NCBI RefSeq assembly: GCF_003691365.1 | Contig: NZ_CP033087.1 | Span: forward strand, 1,564,501-1,628,500 | Direction of reading: 5' to 3' | Source of the DNA: Commensalibacter melissae | Lineage (GTDB): Bacteria > Pseudomonadota > Alphaproteobacteria > Acetobacterales > Acetobacteraceae | Length of the DNA stretch: 64,000 bases | Shown here: piece by piece, positions 48,351 to 59,397 of the stretch | How positions within the stretch are numbered: the stretch's first letter is position 1 | Layout: each line of letters begins with the position of its first letter | Made by a program: the position numbers and the translations under genes | Notes under the pieces: generated by a model | Told to the model about the DNA's origin: nothing | Databases searched by the model: none | Seen by the model: the letters and a program-made list of their open reading frames with translations, nothing else

Positions 48351-50306
48351 ATGATAAATTATGGAAAAGGTTCACAAAAAGGTCAACCTTATAGACAATC
48401 TTTTGAAAAAAGAAAAAAAAATCAAAAAAAAAAAATTAATACCTATCAAATAGATAAAACCAGACTTCGCTTATTTATCACAGCATGCGGCTTCTGCGTC
48501 ATTTATGGCGCGGTTATGCTAAAATTAATTTTCGCAACCATCATAGCACCTTTGCCCCCTCAAAAACAGCAAATCGCTCCCCAGGTTCCCCCAATTCCAA
48601 TTAGCGATCCAAAAGGAACCATTGCTGGAGATTTTTCGTTACCTCAAATCCACAGAGCCTCTATTATTGACAGAAATGGACAGATTTTGGCCATTTCTCT
48701 CCCCGTGGCACAGTTATATGCAAATCCTGTCGAAATTATTGACCCTGACAATGTTGCTCAAAAACTGAAATCCATTCTTCCCAATCTTAATCTTGAAAAA
48801 ACCACTCAAAGACTCTCGTCTAAAAAACAGTTTGTTTATATAGCTCGCGATATTTCTCCAAAACAGGAGATTGATATCAATAACCTTGGCATTCCAGGAA
48901 TTTATTTTGAAAGTGGCGAACGCAGACATTATCCACTAGGACGATTGGCGGCCCATATTCTCGGCAGCGTGGATATTGATGATCACGGTATTGCAGGTAT
49001 TGAAAAATATCTTGACCAGCGCTTGATGAATGATCATTCCTCTTTACGATTATCCATTGATACGCATGTTCAAACCGCGGTACAAGAAGAAGTGGAGGCA
49101 GCGATGCAAACTTTTCAGGCAGAAGCTGCATGCGGTATTATCATGGATGTTCATACCGGGGAAATTCTGGCAATGGTGAGTTTACCCGATTATGATGCAA
49201 ATTTTTTCAATAAAGCCCCCCCAAATCAAAGATTCAATCGCGCCACAAACGGGATGTACGAACCTGGATCAACCTTTAAACTTCAAAACGCAGCTATGGC
49301 TTTGGAGGTTGGCGGGATACATATTTGGGACCGTTTTGCAACAGCACCAGTCAGGGTGGGTCGCTTTACCATTCACGACTTGAAAACAGATCATTTTGCT
49401 CCCTATCTTTCCTTACCTGAAGTATTGGCCTATTCCTCAAACCCTGCATCTGCACACATCGCCCTTGATGTTGGGGGAGAAAAACAGCGTGCCTGGTTAC
49501 AAAGAATGGGTTTTTTAGCACGCGTTCCAATTGAACTACCCGAAGCAGGTCGTCCTTTGGTGCCTTCTGCCAGAAATTGGGGAATATCCACCATCATGAC
49601 TGTCGCCTTTGGTCACGGTATCGCACAATCCCCTTTAGCCATTGTTCGAGGAACCGCGGCAACAGTGAATGACGGTTACCTGATCAGGCCCACTCTATTA
49701 TCAAGACAGGATGAAACAATGCCTCCGGTAATTATTGATCCAACCTCATCTAGAACTGACATACCTGATGGAGAAAAAGTTATTTCCGATAAAAATTCCC
49801 TTATTCTAAGGAAAATACTTCGTTTAGATGTTACACAGGGAACGGGCAAAAACGCAGAGGTTCCAGGTTATTTTGTAGGAGGGAAAACTGGTACCAGTGA
49901 AAAAGTGGGAAAAGGTGGGGGTTATTTAAAACATGTCAATGTATCAGCCTTCACTGCTGTTTTTCCGATGAACAATCCCCGATATGCTGTCTATGTCATG
50001 CTGGATAGTCCAAAGCCAACCAAATTTACCCATGGCTGGACAACAGCCGGATGGAATGCGGCACCAACCGTATCCAAAATCATTGCACGTATTGGACCCA
50101 TGCTTGGATTATTTCCAGATATAAAGAACGCCGGAAGGATAGATAATGAGTTATCCATTCCTTTACGTCCTGCAGTTCCTAGAGGAGTAAAAGCTCTCGG
50201 TCCAGGAAATGATCCGGGCGATCCTCGCCTTAATCGACAAACAAAATCCGCATTAAAAACAAAATCTAGACACAAAAATATATCATCCTCTTCCCCTTCA
50301 GAATAA
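48351..50306 (+). CDS. ftsI: septal peptidoglycan transpeptidase (PBP3)
   Basis: 651 residues. A lysine-rich cytoplasmic start (to about residue 38) and one membrane helix (LRLFITACGFCVIYGAVMLK) precede the pedestal domain and the class B transpeptidase. Active-site motifs are S307-T-F-K (PGSTFKLQN), SSN in AYSSNPAS, and K512-T-G in VGGKTGTSEKVG. It crosslinks septal peptidoglycan with FtsW. The start lacks a clear ribosome binding site. Homopolymer A runs (A9 and A12) in codons 20-29 are a possible slippage site. Confidence 0.95.
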   Translation: MINYGKGSQKGQPYRQSFEKRKKNQKKKINTYQIDKTRLRLFITACGFCVIYGAVMLKLIFATIIAPLPPQKQQIAPQVPPIPISDPKGTIAGDFSLPQIHRASIIDRNGQILAISLPVAQLYANPVEIIDPDNVAQKLKSILPNLNLEKTTQRLSSKKQFVYIARDISPKQEIDINNLGIPGIYFESGERRHYPLGRLAAHILGSVDIDDHGIAGIEKYLDQRLMNDHSSLRLSIDTHVQTAVQEEVEAAMQTFQAEAACGIIMDVHTGEILAMVSLPDYDANFFNKAPPNQRFNRATNGMYEPGSTFKLQNAAMALEVGGIHIWDRFATAPVRVGRFTIHDLKTDHFAPYLSLPEVLAYSSNPASAHIALDVGGEKQRAWLQRMGFLARVPIELPEAGRPLVPSARNWGISTIMTVAFGHGIAQSPLAIVRGTAATVNDGYLIRPTLLSRQDETMPPVIIDPTSSRTDIPDGEKVISDKNSLILRKILRLDVTQGTGKNAEVPGYFVGGKTGTSEKVGKGGGYLKHVNVSAFTAVFPMNNPRYAVYVMLDSPKPTKFTHGWTTAGWNAAPTVSKIIARIGPMLGLFPDIKNAGRIDNELSIPLRPAVPRGVKALGPGNDPGDPRLNRQTKSALKTKSRHKNISSSSPSE

Positions 50307-50322
50307 TCAGTTTCATTTTACC

Positions 50323-51789
50323 ATGATTTCACTTGATACATTACGATCCTATATCAATATTCCCGATTATTTCCCCAATCATGAAATAAGGGGAATTGCA
50401 CTGGACAGCCGGAAAGTGCAAAAAGATTTTCTTTTTGCCGCTTTGCCTGGAAATCAGCTTGATGGACAAGCATTCATTCAACAGGCCATTGAAAATGGAG
50501 CCAATACGATTCTCTTGACCAATGGGTCAAACATGGATTTGCCGAGCCAGTGCGTTCCCATTTACTGTGATAATCCCCGTCAAGTGATAGCAAAAATAAC
50601 TTCCTTATTTTACCCGAAGTTACCCCATCATAAAATAGCGGTTACAGGTACAAATGGCAAAACAAGCACCGTCAATTTTGCCAGACAGTTATGGGAACTG
50701 GAAAATCTGAAATCCGCTTCAATTGGCACTTTGGGCGTTCTCAATAATGCTGGCTATCATTATACAGGACCGATATTAACCACACCTGACACTATTATTT
50801 TACATGAAATTATGCAAAATCTTGCCAAAAAACATGTAACACATGTTGCCATGGAAGCATCTTCACATGGATTGGCTCAATACCGGCTTGACAATATTGA
50901 ATTAGAAGCGGCAGCTTTTACAAATCTAACCCGGGATCATCTGGATTACCATCACAGTTTTGAAGCATATTTTCAGGCAAAACAAAGATTATTTACAGAT
51001 ATATTACCATCAAATGCCATTGCCGCATTGAACAGTGATATGAATGCATCCGTTCTTGAAACATTATTAAATATAATAAAAAAAAGAAAACAACAATTGA
51101 GACTGGTTGGCATCAAAGGAAATTTTTTGCGTCTAAATCATGTTAAACCCTTACCCCATGGTCAGGAAATAACCTATAAAACAGCTTCAGGAAACCGTGT
51201 TACAACAACCCTTTCTTTACTTGGACGTTACCAGATAGATAATATTCTACTTTCTATGGCACTTATCGCAAAAGATTCTGAACATCTTGAATCCCTTGTT
51301 CCTCTACTTCCCAAACTAAAAGGCGTGAAAGGACGCATGGAACAGGCTGCCATCTTACCAAATGGGGCAACTGTTTATGTTGATTATGCCCATACACCTG
51401 ATGCCTTGACCCATCTTTTACAATCTTTGCGTCCACATGTTCATCATGAGTTATATATTATATTTGGGGCAGGTGGGAACCGTGACAAAGGCAAACGCCC
51501 TCTGATGGCTCTTGAGGCGGGAAAATATGCAGACCATGTCATTATTACGGATGATAATCCCCGACATGAAAATCCCGCACTGATCCGTAATGAAATTAAA
51601 AAAGGTTTTCCACGGGCCGTTGAAATCGCTGGCAGAGAAGAGGCCATTGCACAAACAGTTAAAAAACTTCAACCTGGCGATATTTTAGTTATTGCTGGTA
51701 AGGGGCATGAACAAGGTCAGATTATCGGGAATATTATCCATCCTTTTGATGATGTAAAAATAGTACAGAAATATATGAGATATTTATGA
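50323..51789 (+). CDS. murE: UDP-MurNAc-tripeptide synthetase (meso-DAP adding)
   Basis: 488 residues. It adds the third stem residue. ATP site VTGTNGKTSTVNFARQLW, carbamylated-Lys region, and the specificity motif DNPR in ITDDNPRHENPALI, which marks meso-diaminopimelate. UMAEC N-terminal domain with GIALDSRKVQKDFLF. Four-base overlap with murF (ATGA). Confidence 0.96.
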   Translation: MISLDTLRSYINIPDYFPNHEIRGIALDSRKVQKDFLFAALPGNQLDGQAFIQQAIENGANTILLTNGSNMDLPSQCVPIYCDNPRQVIAKITSLFYPKLPHHKIAVTGTNGKTSTVNFARQLWELENLKSASIGTLGVLNNAGYHYTGPILTTPDTIILHEIMQNLAKKHVTHVAMEASSHGLAQYRLDNIELEAAAFTNLTRDHLDYHHSFEAYFQAKQRLFTDILPSNAIAALNSDMNASVLETLLNIIKKRKQQLRLVGIKGNFLRLNHVKPLPHGQEITYKTASGNRVTTTLSLLGRYQIDNILLSMALIAKDSEHLESLVPLLPKLKGVKGRMEQAAILPNGATVYVDYAHTPDALTHLLQSLRPHVHHELYIIFGAGGNRDKGKRPLMALEAGKYADHVIITDDNPRHENPALIRNEIKKGFPRAVEIAGREEAIAQTVKKLQPGDILVIAGKGHEQGQIIGNIIHPFDDVKIVQKYMRYL

Positions 51790-53177
51790 CATTCCTTTGG
51801 AACGAAACTGATCTTATCCAGGCCACTGGAGGTACCTTATCCATTCATCAGGCCATACATGGAACGGGTGTCTCCATTGACACCAGAACCTTGCGACCCG
51901 GGGATATCTTTATTGCCATTAAAGGTGAAAATAGCGATGGTCACGACTATATTCAACAGGCTCTTGCCAATGGAGCATCTTGTGTCATTGTCACGCATAT
52001 TCCTTCCCAATTCAACAGTCAATTACCCTTTTTAATTGTCTCGGATACTTTTCATGCCCTTACAAAAATGGGGATTTATGCCAGACAGCGTTTTCATGGA
52101 AAAGCCATAGCGATCACTGGAAGTGTCGGTAAAACCACAACAAAGGAAATGCTTAAAAACGCTTTGCAGCCTTTTGGAAAAATTCATGCTGCCGAAGGTT
52201 CATATAACAACCATCTGGGCGTTCCTCTCACTTTGGCAAGACTTCCCTCTGATGCCGACTATTGTATCAGTGAAATTGGCATGAACCACAGTGGCGAAAT
52301 AGCCCCCCTTGCTGCCATGGTTAAACCTGACATAGCAATTATTACTACGGTATCATCCTCCCATCTTGGATTGATGAAAACCCTGGATGCAATTGCCGAG
52401 GAAAAAAGCCAGATTATCACCGCTCTATCAAAAAACGGCATCCTTATTCTGCCTGAAACAGTTTATGATTTCACTTTATTTGAAAAACGAGCAATGCAAT
52501 ATCATGTTCATCTTTACAGAACAGGTTTATCAGAAAAGGCTGATTTTCAAATCCAGTCCATAAATCTTGGTGCAGATTATTCAATCTTCAAATTTAAAAC
52601 AGTTAATGAAATCTTTTCCGTCTCTCTTGCGTCTCCCGGGCAACATCTCATTCATGATGCCTCCCTTGTACTCGGTGCAATATTCTCCTTGAAACTCGAT
52701 TTGCAACAGGCAATTACCGCCCTGCATCAATTTACAGCTGGGTCAGGACGAGGAGAAATCTTACCTTTGATAGATAAAACAGGAATTCTTCTAGATGAAA
52801 GCTATAATGCATCAACCCTTTCAATTCAGGCCGCATTAAAAACCCTGACATTATTGAGTCCCAAACGACGTATCGCAGTTTTAGGGGATATATTCGAACT
52901 GGATGAATATAGCGAAAAGGAGCATCTCTCCTTGATTCCCAGTATTATACAGAATTCTGATCTTGTTTTTACTTGCGGCTCCTCAATGAAAATTGTATTT
53001 GATCAACTTCCCCGACCTATACAAGGGAAATGGTGTAAAAATGCAGAACAGTTAATCCCTTTCATTCATCAGCAATTGCAAGATCGAGACACTGTTCTGG
53101 TGAAAGGAAGTCATGGAATGCATATGGAAAAAATTGTTAGGGCGTTAACTCAAAAAATGAATCAAAGGAAAAATTAA
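51786..53177 (+). CDS. murF: UDP-MurNAc-pentapeptide synthetase (D-Ala-D-Ala adding)
   Basis: 463 residues. It joins D-Ala-D-Ala (from Ddl, encoded at 60.3 kb) to the tripeptide. Features: GVSIDTRTLRPGDIFIAIKG in the N-terminal domain, ATP loop ITGSVGKTTTKEMLKNAL, EIGMNHSGEIAPLA and the C-terminal LLDESYNAS and VLGDIFELDEYS blocks. It overlaps murE by four bases and mraY by one, so the three are translationally linked. Confidence 0.95.
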   Translation: MTFLWNETDLIQATGGTLSIHQAIHGTGVSIDTRTLRPGDIFIAIKGENSDGHDYIQQALANGASCVIVTHIPSQFNSQLPFLIVSDTFHALTKMGIYARQRFHGKAIAITGSVGKTTTKEMLKNALQPFGKIHAAEGSYNNHLGVPLTLARLPSDADYCISEIGMNHSGEIAPLAAMVKPDIAIITTVSSSHLGLMKTLDAIAEEKSQIITALSKNGILILPETVYDFTLFEKRAMQYHVHLYRTGLSEKADFQIQSINLGADYSIFKFKTVNEIFSVSLASPGQHLIHDASLVLGAIFSLKLDLQQAITALHQFTAGSGRGEILPLIDKTGILLDESYNASTLSIQAALKTLTLLSPKRRIAVLGDIFELDEYSEKEHLSLIPSIIQNSDLVFTCGSSMKIVFDQLPRPIQGKWCKNAEQLIPFIHQQLQDRDTVLVKGSHGMHMEKIVRALTQKMNQRKN

Positions 53178-54268
53178 TGCTATATGATCTGATTATGCAT
53201 CATGGGCTGGCCTATGCCTTTTTACTTAATCTTTTTCGTTATATAACATTTCGTGCTGTTGCCGCCTGTTTCACGGCTTTTTTCCTTAGCATTTGGTTGG
53301 GTCCCTATATAATAGCCAAACTTCACCAGATTCAGCGTGAAGGTCAGCCCATTCGTGCCCTTGGCCCGGAACGGCATTTGAAAGAAAAAGCAGGAACTCC
53401 TACTATGGGAGGAATTTTAATTTTATCCACTTTATTAATTTCAACGCTTTTATGGGCTGACCTGACCAACGGATTTATCTGGATCGTACTATTTGTCACC
53501 TTTGGATTTGGCCTGATAGGTTTTTTTGATGATTATAAAAAACTGGCAAAACATAACAGTGATGGATTAAGTAAACGCACACGTTTGGGCGGGGAATTTT
53601 TAATCTCACTGGTTGCAACTTATTTTTTACAACAACTGACCCCTTCAGGAATGGCCAATGATCTAGCGCTACCTTTTCTTAAAAATGTCCTTATTCCATT
53701 AGGCTATTTTTTCCCTCTTTTTGGGATGATTGTCATAAGTGGTTTTGGTAATGCGGTTAATTTCACGGATGGACTTGACGGGCTTGCCATTGTTCCAGTT
53801 GTTATCTCCTTTTTTGTTTTTGCGCTGATTGCCTATATTGTCGGAAATAGTGTTTTTACCGATTATCTACAATTGCATTTTATTCCTAAAACTGGGGAAT
53901 TGGCCATATTCTGTGCTGCTGTCATAGGGGCAGGACTAGGATTTTTATGGTTTAACGCCCCTCCAGCTTCTGTTTTTATGGGGGACACAGGCTCTCTTTC
54001 ATTGGGTGGCGCCATTGGATCTGTTGCCGTTGCCGTAAAACATGAGCTGGTCTTGTGTATCGTCGGCGGTTTATTTGTAATTGAAACGCTATCCGTCATT
54101 ATTCAAGTCGCATGGTATAAAAAAACTAAAACAAGAATCTTTCTCATGGCACCTTTACATCACCATTTTGAAAAAAAAGGATGGGCCGAATCAAAAATTG
54201 TCATTCGTTTCTGGATTATTTCCATTATTTTAGGCATTATTGGTTTAGCAACATTGAAACTGCGTTAA
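53177..54268 (+). CDS. mraY: phospho-MurNAc-pentapeptide translocase
   Basis: 363 residues, about ten membrane helices. It transfers phospho-MurNAc-pentapeptide to undecaprenyl phosphate, forming lipid I at the inner membrane. Family motifs: KAGTPTMGGILIL, FFDDYKKLAKHNSDGLS with the Asp pair, NAVNFTDGLDGLAI, and the His cluster APLHHHFEKKGWAESK. Length matches the E. coli enzyme (360). Confidence 0.97.
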   Translation: MLYDLIMHHGLAYAFLLNLFRYITFRAVAACFTAFFLSIWLGPYIIAKLHQIQREGQPIRALGPERHLKEKAGTPTMGGILILSTLLISTLLWADLTNGFIWIVLFVTFGFGLIGFFDDYKKLAKHNSDGLSKRTRLGGEFLISLVATYFLQQLTPSGMANDLALPFLKNVLIPLGYFFPLFGMIVISGFGNAVNFTDGLDGLAIVPVVISFFVFALIAYIVGNSVFTDYLQLHFIPKTGELAIFCAAVIGAGLGFLWFNAPPASVFMGDTGSLSLGGAIGSVAVAVKHELVLCIVGGLFVIETLSVIIQVAWYKKTKTRIFLMAPLHHHFEKKGWAESKIVIRFWIISIILGIIGLATLKLR

Positions 54269-54269
54269 A

Positions 54270-55664
54270 ATGGATTTCCCAAAAGATTTATTCAAAAATA
54301 ATCATTACGCCATTTTAGGGTTAGGTAAAAATGGCATTGCCGCTTCCCAACGTCTCTTGCAAATGGGAGCAACAATACAGATCTGGGATGATCAACCCAA
54401 AGCTCGTCAGCAAATCCCTGAAAAGTTAAAGCCCCATCTTGCACCTTTTAAAAACCTGGAAAATTTCAATGCCTTAATTTTATCTCCTGGTATTCCGCAT
54501 TTTTTACCAAAACCCCACCCTGTTGCAGAACTTGCCCGGATGAATGCAATTCCAATTCTTTCAGATGCAGAGATTTTATATCAAGCTATCAAAAAATCAG
54601 GGTCCCGAGCACGTTTCGTGGCTATAACTGGCACAAATGGTAAATCAACGACCACAGTTTTACTAAACCATATTCTAACAGAAGCTAAAATACCATCTGT
54701 AGCAGGAGGTAATCTGGGACCGGCATCCCTATCCCTTCCATATTTGGAGAACGATGGTGTTTACATTCTTGAAATGTCCTCCTATATGCTTGAGCGCTTA
54801 TCCAGTTTCAAGGCAGATATCGCATGCTTGTTAAATATTACGCCAGATCATATTGAACGGCATGGAGACATGAAAGGATACGTTCAAGCCAAATATCATA
54901 TTTTTGATCATCAAAATCAACAGGATATGGCAATTATTGGAATAGAGGATGATTACTGTAAATCTATTGCGAAACGACTTGTCCAAAATGATATTCCGAT
55001 TAAAAAAATATCTGGGAAAAAAGATATCAATGCCGATTTTTGGGTTGATCAGCATCTTCTGCAAGACAAGAAAGGCATTATTGCTGATTTAAATCAAGCA
55101 AGTCTTCTTCCTGGGCAACACAATGCACAGAATGCTGCGGCTGCTACGGCAATGGCCCTCGCTTTGGGCGTTGCACGGCAACAGATAGCGGAAAGTCTTA
55201 ATTCTTTTAATGGACTTGCCCATCGACAGCGACCTGTCGCAACCATTGATTCAGTGACTTTTATCAATGATAGTAAAGCCACCAATGCAGATGCGACCTC
55301 GAAGGCACTTACCTGCTATAATAAAATCGTATGGATTGCTGGTGGATTGGCCAAGGCTAAAGGAATAGACGATCTTGCACCCTATTTTTCTAAAATAAAA
55401 TTCGCTTTATTGATTGGTAAAGATGCACCACTGCTAGCAAAAACCCTAGATAGATATCACGTCCATTACCAGATTATTCACACACTTGATCAAGCAGTCC
55501 CTCTCGCTTTTGCATTTGCCAAACAACATCATATTCATACTGTAATTCTCTCTCCTGCCTGTGCCAGCTTTGACCAGTTTGATAGCTTTGAGGAAAGAGG
55601 GAATGTATTTATTCAACTTGTCAAGCAACTAGAAACATCATTCCGTCAATCCCTAAACGATTAG
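54270..55664 (+). CDS. murD: UDP-MurNAc-L-alanine:D-glutamate ligase
   Basis: 464 residues. It adds D-Glu, made by MurI (19.8 kb), to UDP-MurNAc-L-Ala. N-terminal Rossmann-like YAILGLGKNGIAASQRLL, ATP loop AITGTNGKSTTTVLLNHIL, then LEMSSYMLERL (commonly LELSSFQLE) and HRQRPVATIDSVTFINDSKATN. The one-base gap after mraY keeps the operon tight. Confidence 0.95.
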   Translation: MDFPKDLFKNNHYAILGLGKNGIAASQRLLQMGATIQIWDDQPKARQQIPEKLKPHLAPFKNLENFNALILSPGIPHFLPKPHPVAELARMNAIPILSDAEILYQAIKKSGSRARFVAITGTNGKSTTTVLLNHILTEAKIPSVAGGNLGPASLSLPYLENDGVYILEMSSYMLERLSSFKADIACLLNITPDHIERHGDMKGYVQAKYHIFDHQNQQDMAIIGIEDDYCKSIAKRLVQNDIPIKKISGKKDINADFWVDQHLLQDKKGIIADLNQASLLPGQHNAQNAAAATAMALALGVARQQIAESLNSFNGLAHRQRPVATIDSVTFINDSKATNADATSKALTCYNKIVWIAGGLAKAKGIDDLAPYFSKIKFALLIGKDAPLLAKTLDRYHVHYQIIHTLDQAVPLAFAFAKQHHIHTVILSPACASFDQFDSFEERGNVFIQLVKQLETSFRQSLND

Positions 55665-55674
55665 GAAATTTATC

Positions 55675-56841
55675 ATGTCCAATATTTCCCGTCTCGATAA
55701 TTCATTACTGGCACGATGGTGGCGAAATATCGATCATTGGATGTTGGGAAGTATCGGTTTGTTAATCGGGTTTGGCTATATTTTAATGCTGGCCGCCAGC
55801 CCTGCCGTTGCACAGAGAATTGGAGCATCACGAGACATGTTTATCTTTAAACAGATCATGTTCCTGAGCATTGCAGCCCTGATTATCATGGTTACCTCAA
55901 TGCTGTCTGTGGAGGGGATAAAAAGACTTGGAATTATTGGAAGTTTTATCGCCATACTGGCAACCGCCTATACCCTTGTTCATGGTATGGAAATCAAGGG
56001 GGCCCGTAGATGGATTGCCTTACCAATGATGTCTGTCCAGCCTTCTGAATTTTTAAAACCCTGCTTTGCGGTTTTAACGGCTTGGTTTTTAACTCGTTGG
56101 AACAAGCGATTTTATATTCCTAATCTTCTCATAACTTTTATTTTTTATGGTGTTATCCTTTTCCTTTTAAAATCTCAACCCGATATCGGCATGCTTGTCG
56201 TAATTACCGCTGTTTTGCTAACCCAGCTTTTCGTAAATGGTCTCAACCTGTTTTGGGTATTTTCTGCTTTTGGGGCCATGATTGCCGCTTTTATCGGTGC
56301 CTATACCGTTTTTCCACATGTACGTTCTCGTGTTGAACGCTTTCTTCATCCCAATGTTGGTGATCATTATCAAATTGACACCGCTATGCGTGCGTTTGGA
56401 AATGGTGGAATGATGGGACGTGGACCGGGTGAAGGACGCGTGAAAGATCTCTTGCCCGATGCACATGCTGATTTTGTGTTTGCTGTTGCGGGTGAAGAAT
56501 ACGGAATGATTGTTTGCATGATTATTATTTTAATATTCTGTTTCATTGTTGTACGTTCTTTGTTAAAAATGATCAAGGAAGACAATCCTTTCATCATTTT
56601 GGCAACAACAGGCATCATTACCGGTTTTGGATTACAAGCTTTTATCAACATGGCCTCTACCCTTCACCTTATTCCAACAAAAGGCATGACCTTACCTTTC
56701 ATCTCATACGGTGGTTCATCCGCCATGTCTGTTGCATTGGCCATTGGTATGGTGCTTGCTTTGACAAGACACAGGATAGAGGCCCCCAAATTTTCAAAAA
56801 ATGGTTTCCAGCCATTCAGTAAGAGAAATTTAGTTCAATGA
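55675..56841 (+). CDS. ftsW: lipid II polymerase FtsW
   Basis: 388 residues and about ten membrane helices. SEDS-family glycosyltransferase of septal peptidoglycan, working with FtsI. Diagnostic stretches: VHGMEIKGARRWIALP, VQPSEFLKPCF, FGNGGMMGRGPGEGRVKDLLPDAHADFVFAV (split in the sequence as positions about 241-272) and LPFISYGGSSAMSVALAIGM near the C-terminus. It precedes murG with a four-base overlap. Confidence 0.95.
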   Translation: MSNISRLDNSLLARWWRNIDHWMLGSIGLLIGFGYILMLAASPAVAQRIGASRDMFIFKQIMFLSIAALIIMVTSMLSVEGIKRLGIIGSFIAILATAYTLVHGMEIKGARRWIALPMMSVQPSEFLKPCFAVLTAWFLTRWNKRFYIPNLLITFIFYGVILFLLKSQPDIGMLVVITAVLLTQLFVNGLNLFWVFSAFGAMIAAFIGAYTVFPHVRSRVERFLHPNVGDHYQIDTAMRAFGNGGMMGRGPGEGRVKDLLPDAHADFVFAVAGEEYGMIVCMIIILIFCFIVVRSLLKMIKEDNPFIILATTGIITGFGLQAFINMASTLHLIPTKGMTLPFISYGGSSAMSVALAIGMVLALTRHRIEAPKFSKNGFQPFSKRNLVQ

Positions 56842-57944
56842 ACAAACCTGCTATAGCCATTGCCGCAGGGGGAACAGGTGGTCATTTCTTCCCAGCCAAA
56901 TCCCTTGCCCTACAGCTCACCAGACGAGATTATCCTGTGGTTTTTATGACGGATAAAAGGATTGAAGATCGAGAATTGGCTTCATGGCATGACATTCGTC
57001 AATTCGTTATTGATAGTGCTGGCATCAACAAAAAAACAATAATGAAAAAAATAGGCAATACCTTTTCCTTGATGAAGGGGATTATCGAGGCAAGAAAGAT
57101 CCTGGTTCAGAATCACGTTTCTGCAATTGTCGGGTTTGGTGGATATCCTTCCATTCCGCCTCTTTTTGCCACACGATTATTGTCCAAAAAAAATAGACCT
57201 ATCATCATTCTTCATGAAGGTAACGCAATTATTGGCAAGGCCAATGCCTTTCTTGCACCTTTCGCCACCAAAATAGCGACATCTTTTCCTGTCACGAAAG
57301 GACTTTCCAATTCTGATAAAATAGTAGTGACCGGTCTTCCCGTGCGACCTGATATCACCTCCCTTTATCCATCCGTTTATGAACCTCCTAAAGAAACAAT
57401 TCATCTATTAATCTGGGGAGGATCTTTAGGAGCAAGAATTTTTGGTGAAATTGTTCCTTACGCTTTGGGAAATCTCTCTCTATCCTTACGTAAGAAACTG
57501 CGCATCACGCAACAGGTACGTCAAGAAGATATTGAAACAATAACCCGATATTATCAGAAAAACGAAATAAAAGCAAAGCTATCACCTTTTTTAACGAACA
57601 TTGGAGATCTTTTGCAAAAAGCCCACCTAGTAATTGGCCGATCAGGAGGATCATCCACGGCAGAACTTGCCCTGACTAACCGTCCGGCTATTTTAGTTCC
57701 CTATCCCCATGCCGCCAACAAAGAACAGTATTATAATGCCCAAATTCTTGAGAAAGAAGGAGCGGCATGGTTGATTAATCAACCTGATTTTACTGTTGCA
57801 AACCTAACGCAATTAATTAATGATTTGTTCAGCCATCCAGAAAAATTGCAAAAAGCTGCCTTATCCCATAAAACTGCCTATCCCAATGCGGCAAAAAATC
57901 TGGCTGATTTAATAGAGCGATCTGTTGCAAATCTATCATCCTAA
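56838..57944 (+). CDS. murG: UDP-GlcNAc:lipid I GlcNAc transferase
   Basis: 368 residues. It converts lipid I to lipid II on the cytoplasmic face. GT28 features: [17 protein letters not shown] at the N-terminus, [17 protein letters not shown], the C-terminal domain start [13 protein letters not shown] and the UDP-GlcNAc site [20 protein letters not shown], where the usual SRAGA is SGGSS. It starts within the ftsW stop (ATGA). Confidence 0.95.
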   Translation: MNKPAIAIAAGGTGGHFFPAKSLALQLTRRDYPVVFMTDKRIEDRELASWHDIRQFVIDSAGINKKTIMKKIGNTFSLMKGIIEARKILVQNHVSAIVGFGGYPSIPPLFATRLLSKKNRPIIILHEGNAIIGKANAFLAPFATKIATSFPVTKGLSNSDKIVVTGLPVRPDITSLYPSVYEPPKETIHLLIWGGSLGARIFGEIVPYALGNLSLSLRKKLRITQQVRQEDIETITRYYQKNEIKAKLSPFLTNIGDLLQKAHLVIGRSGGSSTAELALTNRPAILVPYPHAANKEQYYNAQILEKEGAAWLINQPDFTVANLTQLINDLFSHPEKLQKAALSHKTAYPNAAKNLADLIERSVANLSS

Positions 57945-57967
57945 CTTCATTTAACAAGAGCATTTTC

Positions 57968-59380
57968 ATGAGATCCCTTCCTCTTTCAATTGGTATCATT
58001 CATTTTGTCGGTATTGGTGGTATTGGCATGTCCGGTATTGCTGAAACTCTACATTATCTAGGCTATCATATTCAGGGTTCTGATATTGCGGAAAACGCTA
58101 ATGTGGAAAGACTGCGTAAATTAGGCATTCCGATCAAAATTGGTCATAGGGCGGAAAACCTTGGAAAAGCTCAGGTTGTCGTTGTCTCTTCTGCCATTAA
58201 TAAAGATAATCCAGAGGTTATAGAAGCCAGGGCTCGTTTTATACCTGTTGTGCAAAGAGCGGAAATGCTTGCGGAACTTATGCGGTTACGCTGGTCAATT
58301 GCTGTGGGCGGAACTCATGGAAAAACAACAACTACAAGCCTTATCGCAACATTGCTCGAATATGCCAAACTTGATCCAACAGTTATCAATGGCGGAATAA
58401 TTGAAGCATACGGTACCAATACAAGAATGGGATCTGGAGACTGGATGGTTGTTGAGGCAGATGAAAGTGATGGCTCCTTTCTTCGCCTCCCCGTTGTTAT
58501 AGCAGTTGTTACCAACATGGATCCAGAACATATGGATCATTGGGGAACAGTCGAGGCCATGGAAGATGCCTATCAGCAATTTGTTTCCCATATCCCCTTT
58601 TACGGTTTTGCTGTCTTATGTATTGATCATCCCAGCGTCCAAAAAATGTTACCCCGACTTTCAGACCGTCGTCTCATTACTTATGGTTTTTCCCCACAAG
58701 CTGATGTGCGGGCGGAAAAGGTTATTATGGATAAGTTAGGAACAACATTTAACGTTGTCTTTACAGATCGGCAAAAACAGATCAATCGACATCTGGGTCC
58801 ATTCCGTATTCCAATGCTCGGGCAGCATAATGTACAAAATGCCCTTGCCGCTATTGCCGTAGCCTTGGAAATGGATATCAGTGAAGACAACATTCGTTCT
58901 GCCTTTGCCGGTTTCAAGGGAGTGCAACGTCGTTTCACTCGTGTCGGGGAAGTCAACAAAATTACTATTATTGACGATTACGGACATCATCCCGTCGAAA
59001 TTGCAGCGGTTTTGAAAGCTGCCAGACAGGCAACCACTCATAATGTCATTGCAGTCATTCAACCACACCGTTATTCAAGATTACAAAATTTATTTCCCGA
59101 ATTCTGCTCCTGCATGAATGATGCCAGCACTGTCATTGTTTCTGATGTCTATCCAGCAGGAGAAACTCCTATTCCAGGTATCAATAAAGAGGCGCTTGTT
59201 GAAGGGTTGCGAGCGCATGGACATCAATCTGTCGTTGCATTGCCCCAACACGATCAATTGGCAGAAATGATTAATGCAATTGCCGAACCTGGAGATTTCG
59301 TTATCTGTTTGGGAGCAGGTTCCATTACAAATTGGGCCCATGCTTTGCCCGAACAATTAAAAGCCTTACAAAAAAAATGA
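57968..59380 (+). CDS. murC: UDP-N-acetylmuramate:L-alanine ligase
   Basis: 470 residues. It adds the first stem residue, L-Ala. [20 protein letters not shown] at the N-terminus, ATP loop [49 protein letters not shown] and the C-terminal [15 protein letters not shown] are all conserved. Ribosome binding site AAGAG sits about 9 nt before the start. murB follows 17 bp later. Confidence 0.96.
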   Translation: MRSLPLSIGIIHFVGIGGIGMSGIAETLHYLGYHIQGSDIAENANVERLRKLGIPIKIGHRAENLGKAQVVVVSSAINKDNPEVIEARARFIPVVQRAEMLAELMRLRWSIAVGGTHGKTTTTSLIATLLEYAKLDPTVINGGIIEAYGTNTRMGSGDWMVVEADESDGSFLRLPVVIAVVTNMDPEHMDHWGTVEAMEDAYQQFVSHIPFYGFAVLCIDHPSVQKMLPRLSDRRLITYGFSPQADVRAEKVIMDKLGTTFNVVFTDRQKQINRHLGPFRIPMLGQHNVQNALAAIAVALEMDISEDNIRSAFAGFKGVQRRFTRVGEVNKITIIDDYGHHPVEIAAVLKAARQATTHNVIAVIQPHRYSRLQNLFPEFCSCMNDASTVIVSDVYPAGETPIPGINKEALVEGLRAHGHQSVVALPQHDQLAEMINAIAEPGDFVICLGAGSITNWAHALPEQLKALQKK

Positions 59381-59397
59381 AATAAAGGATAAAATTA

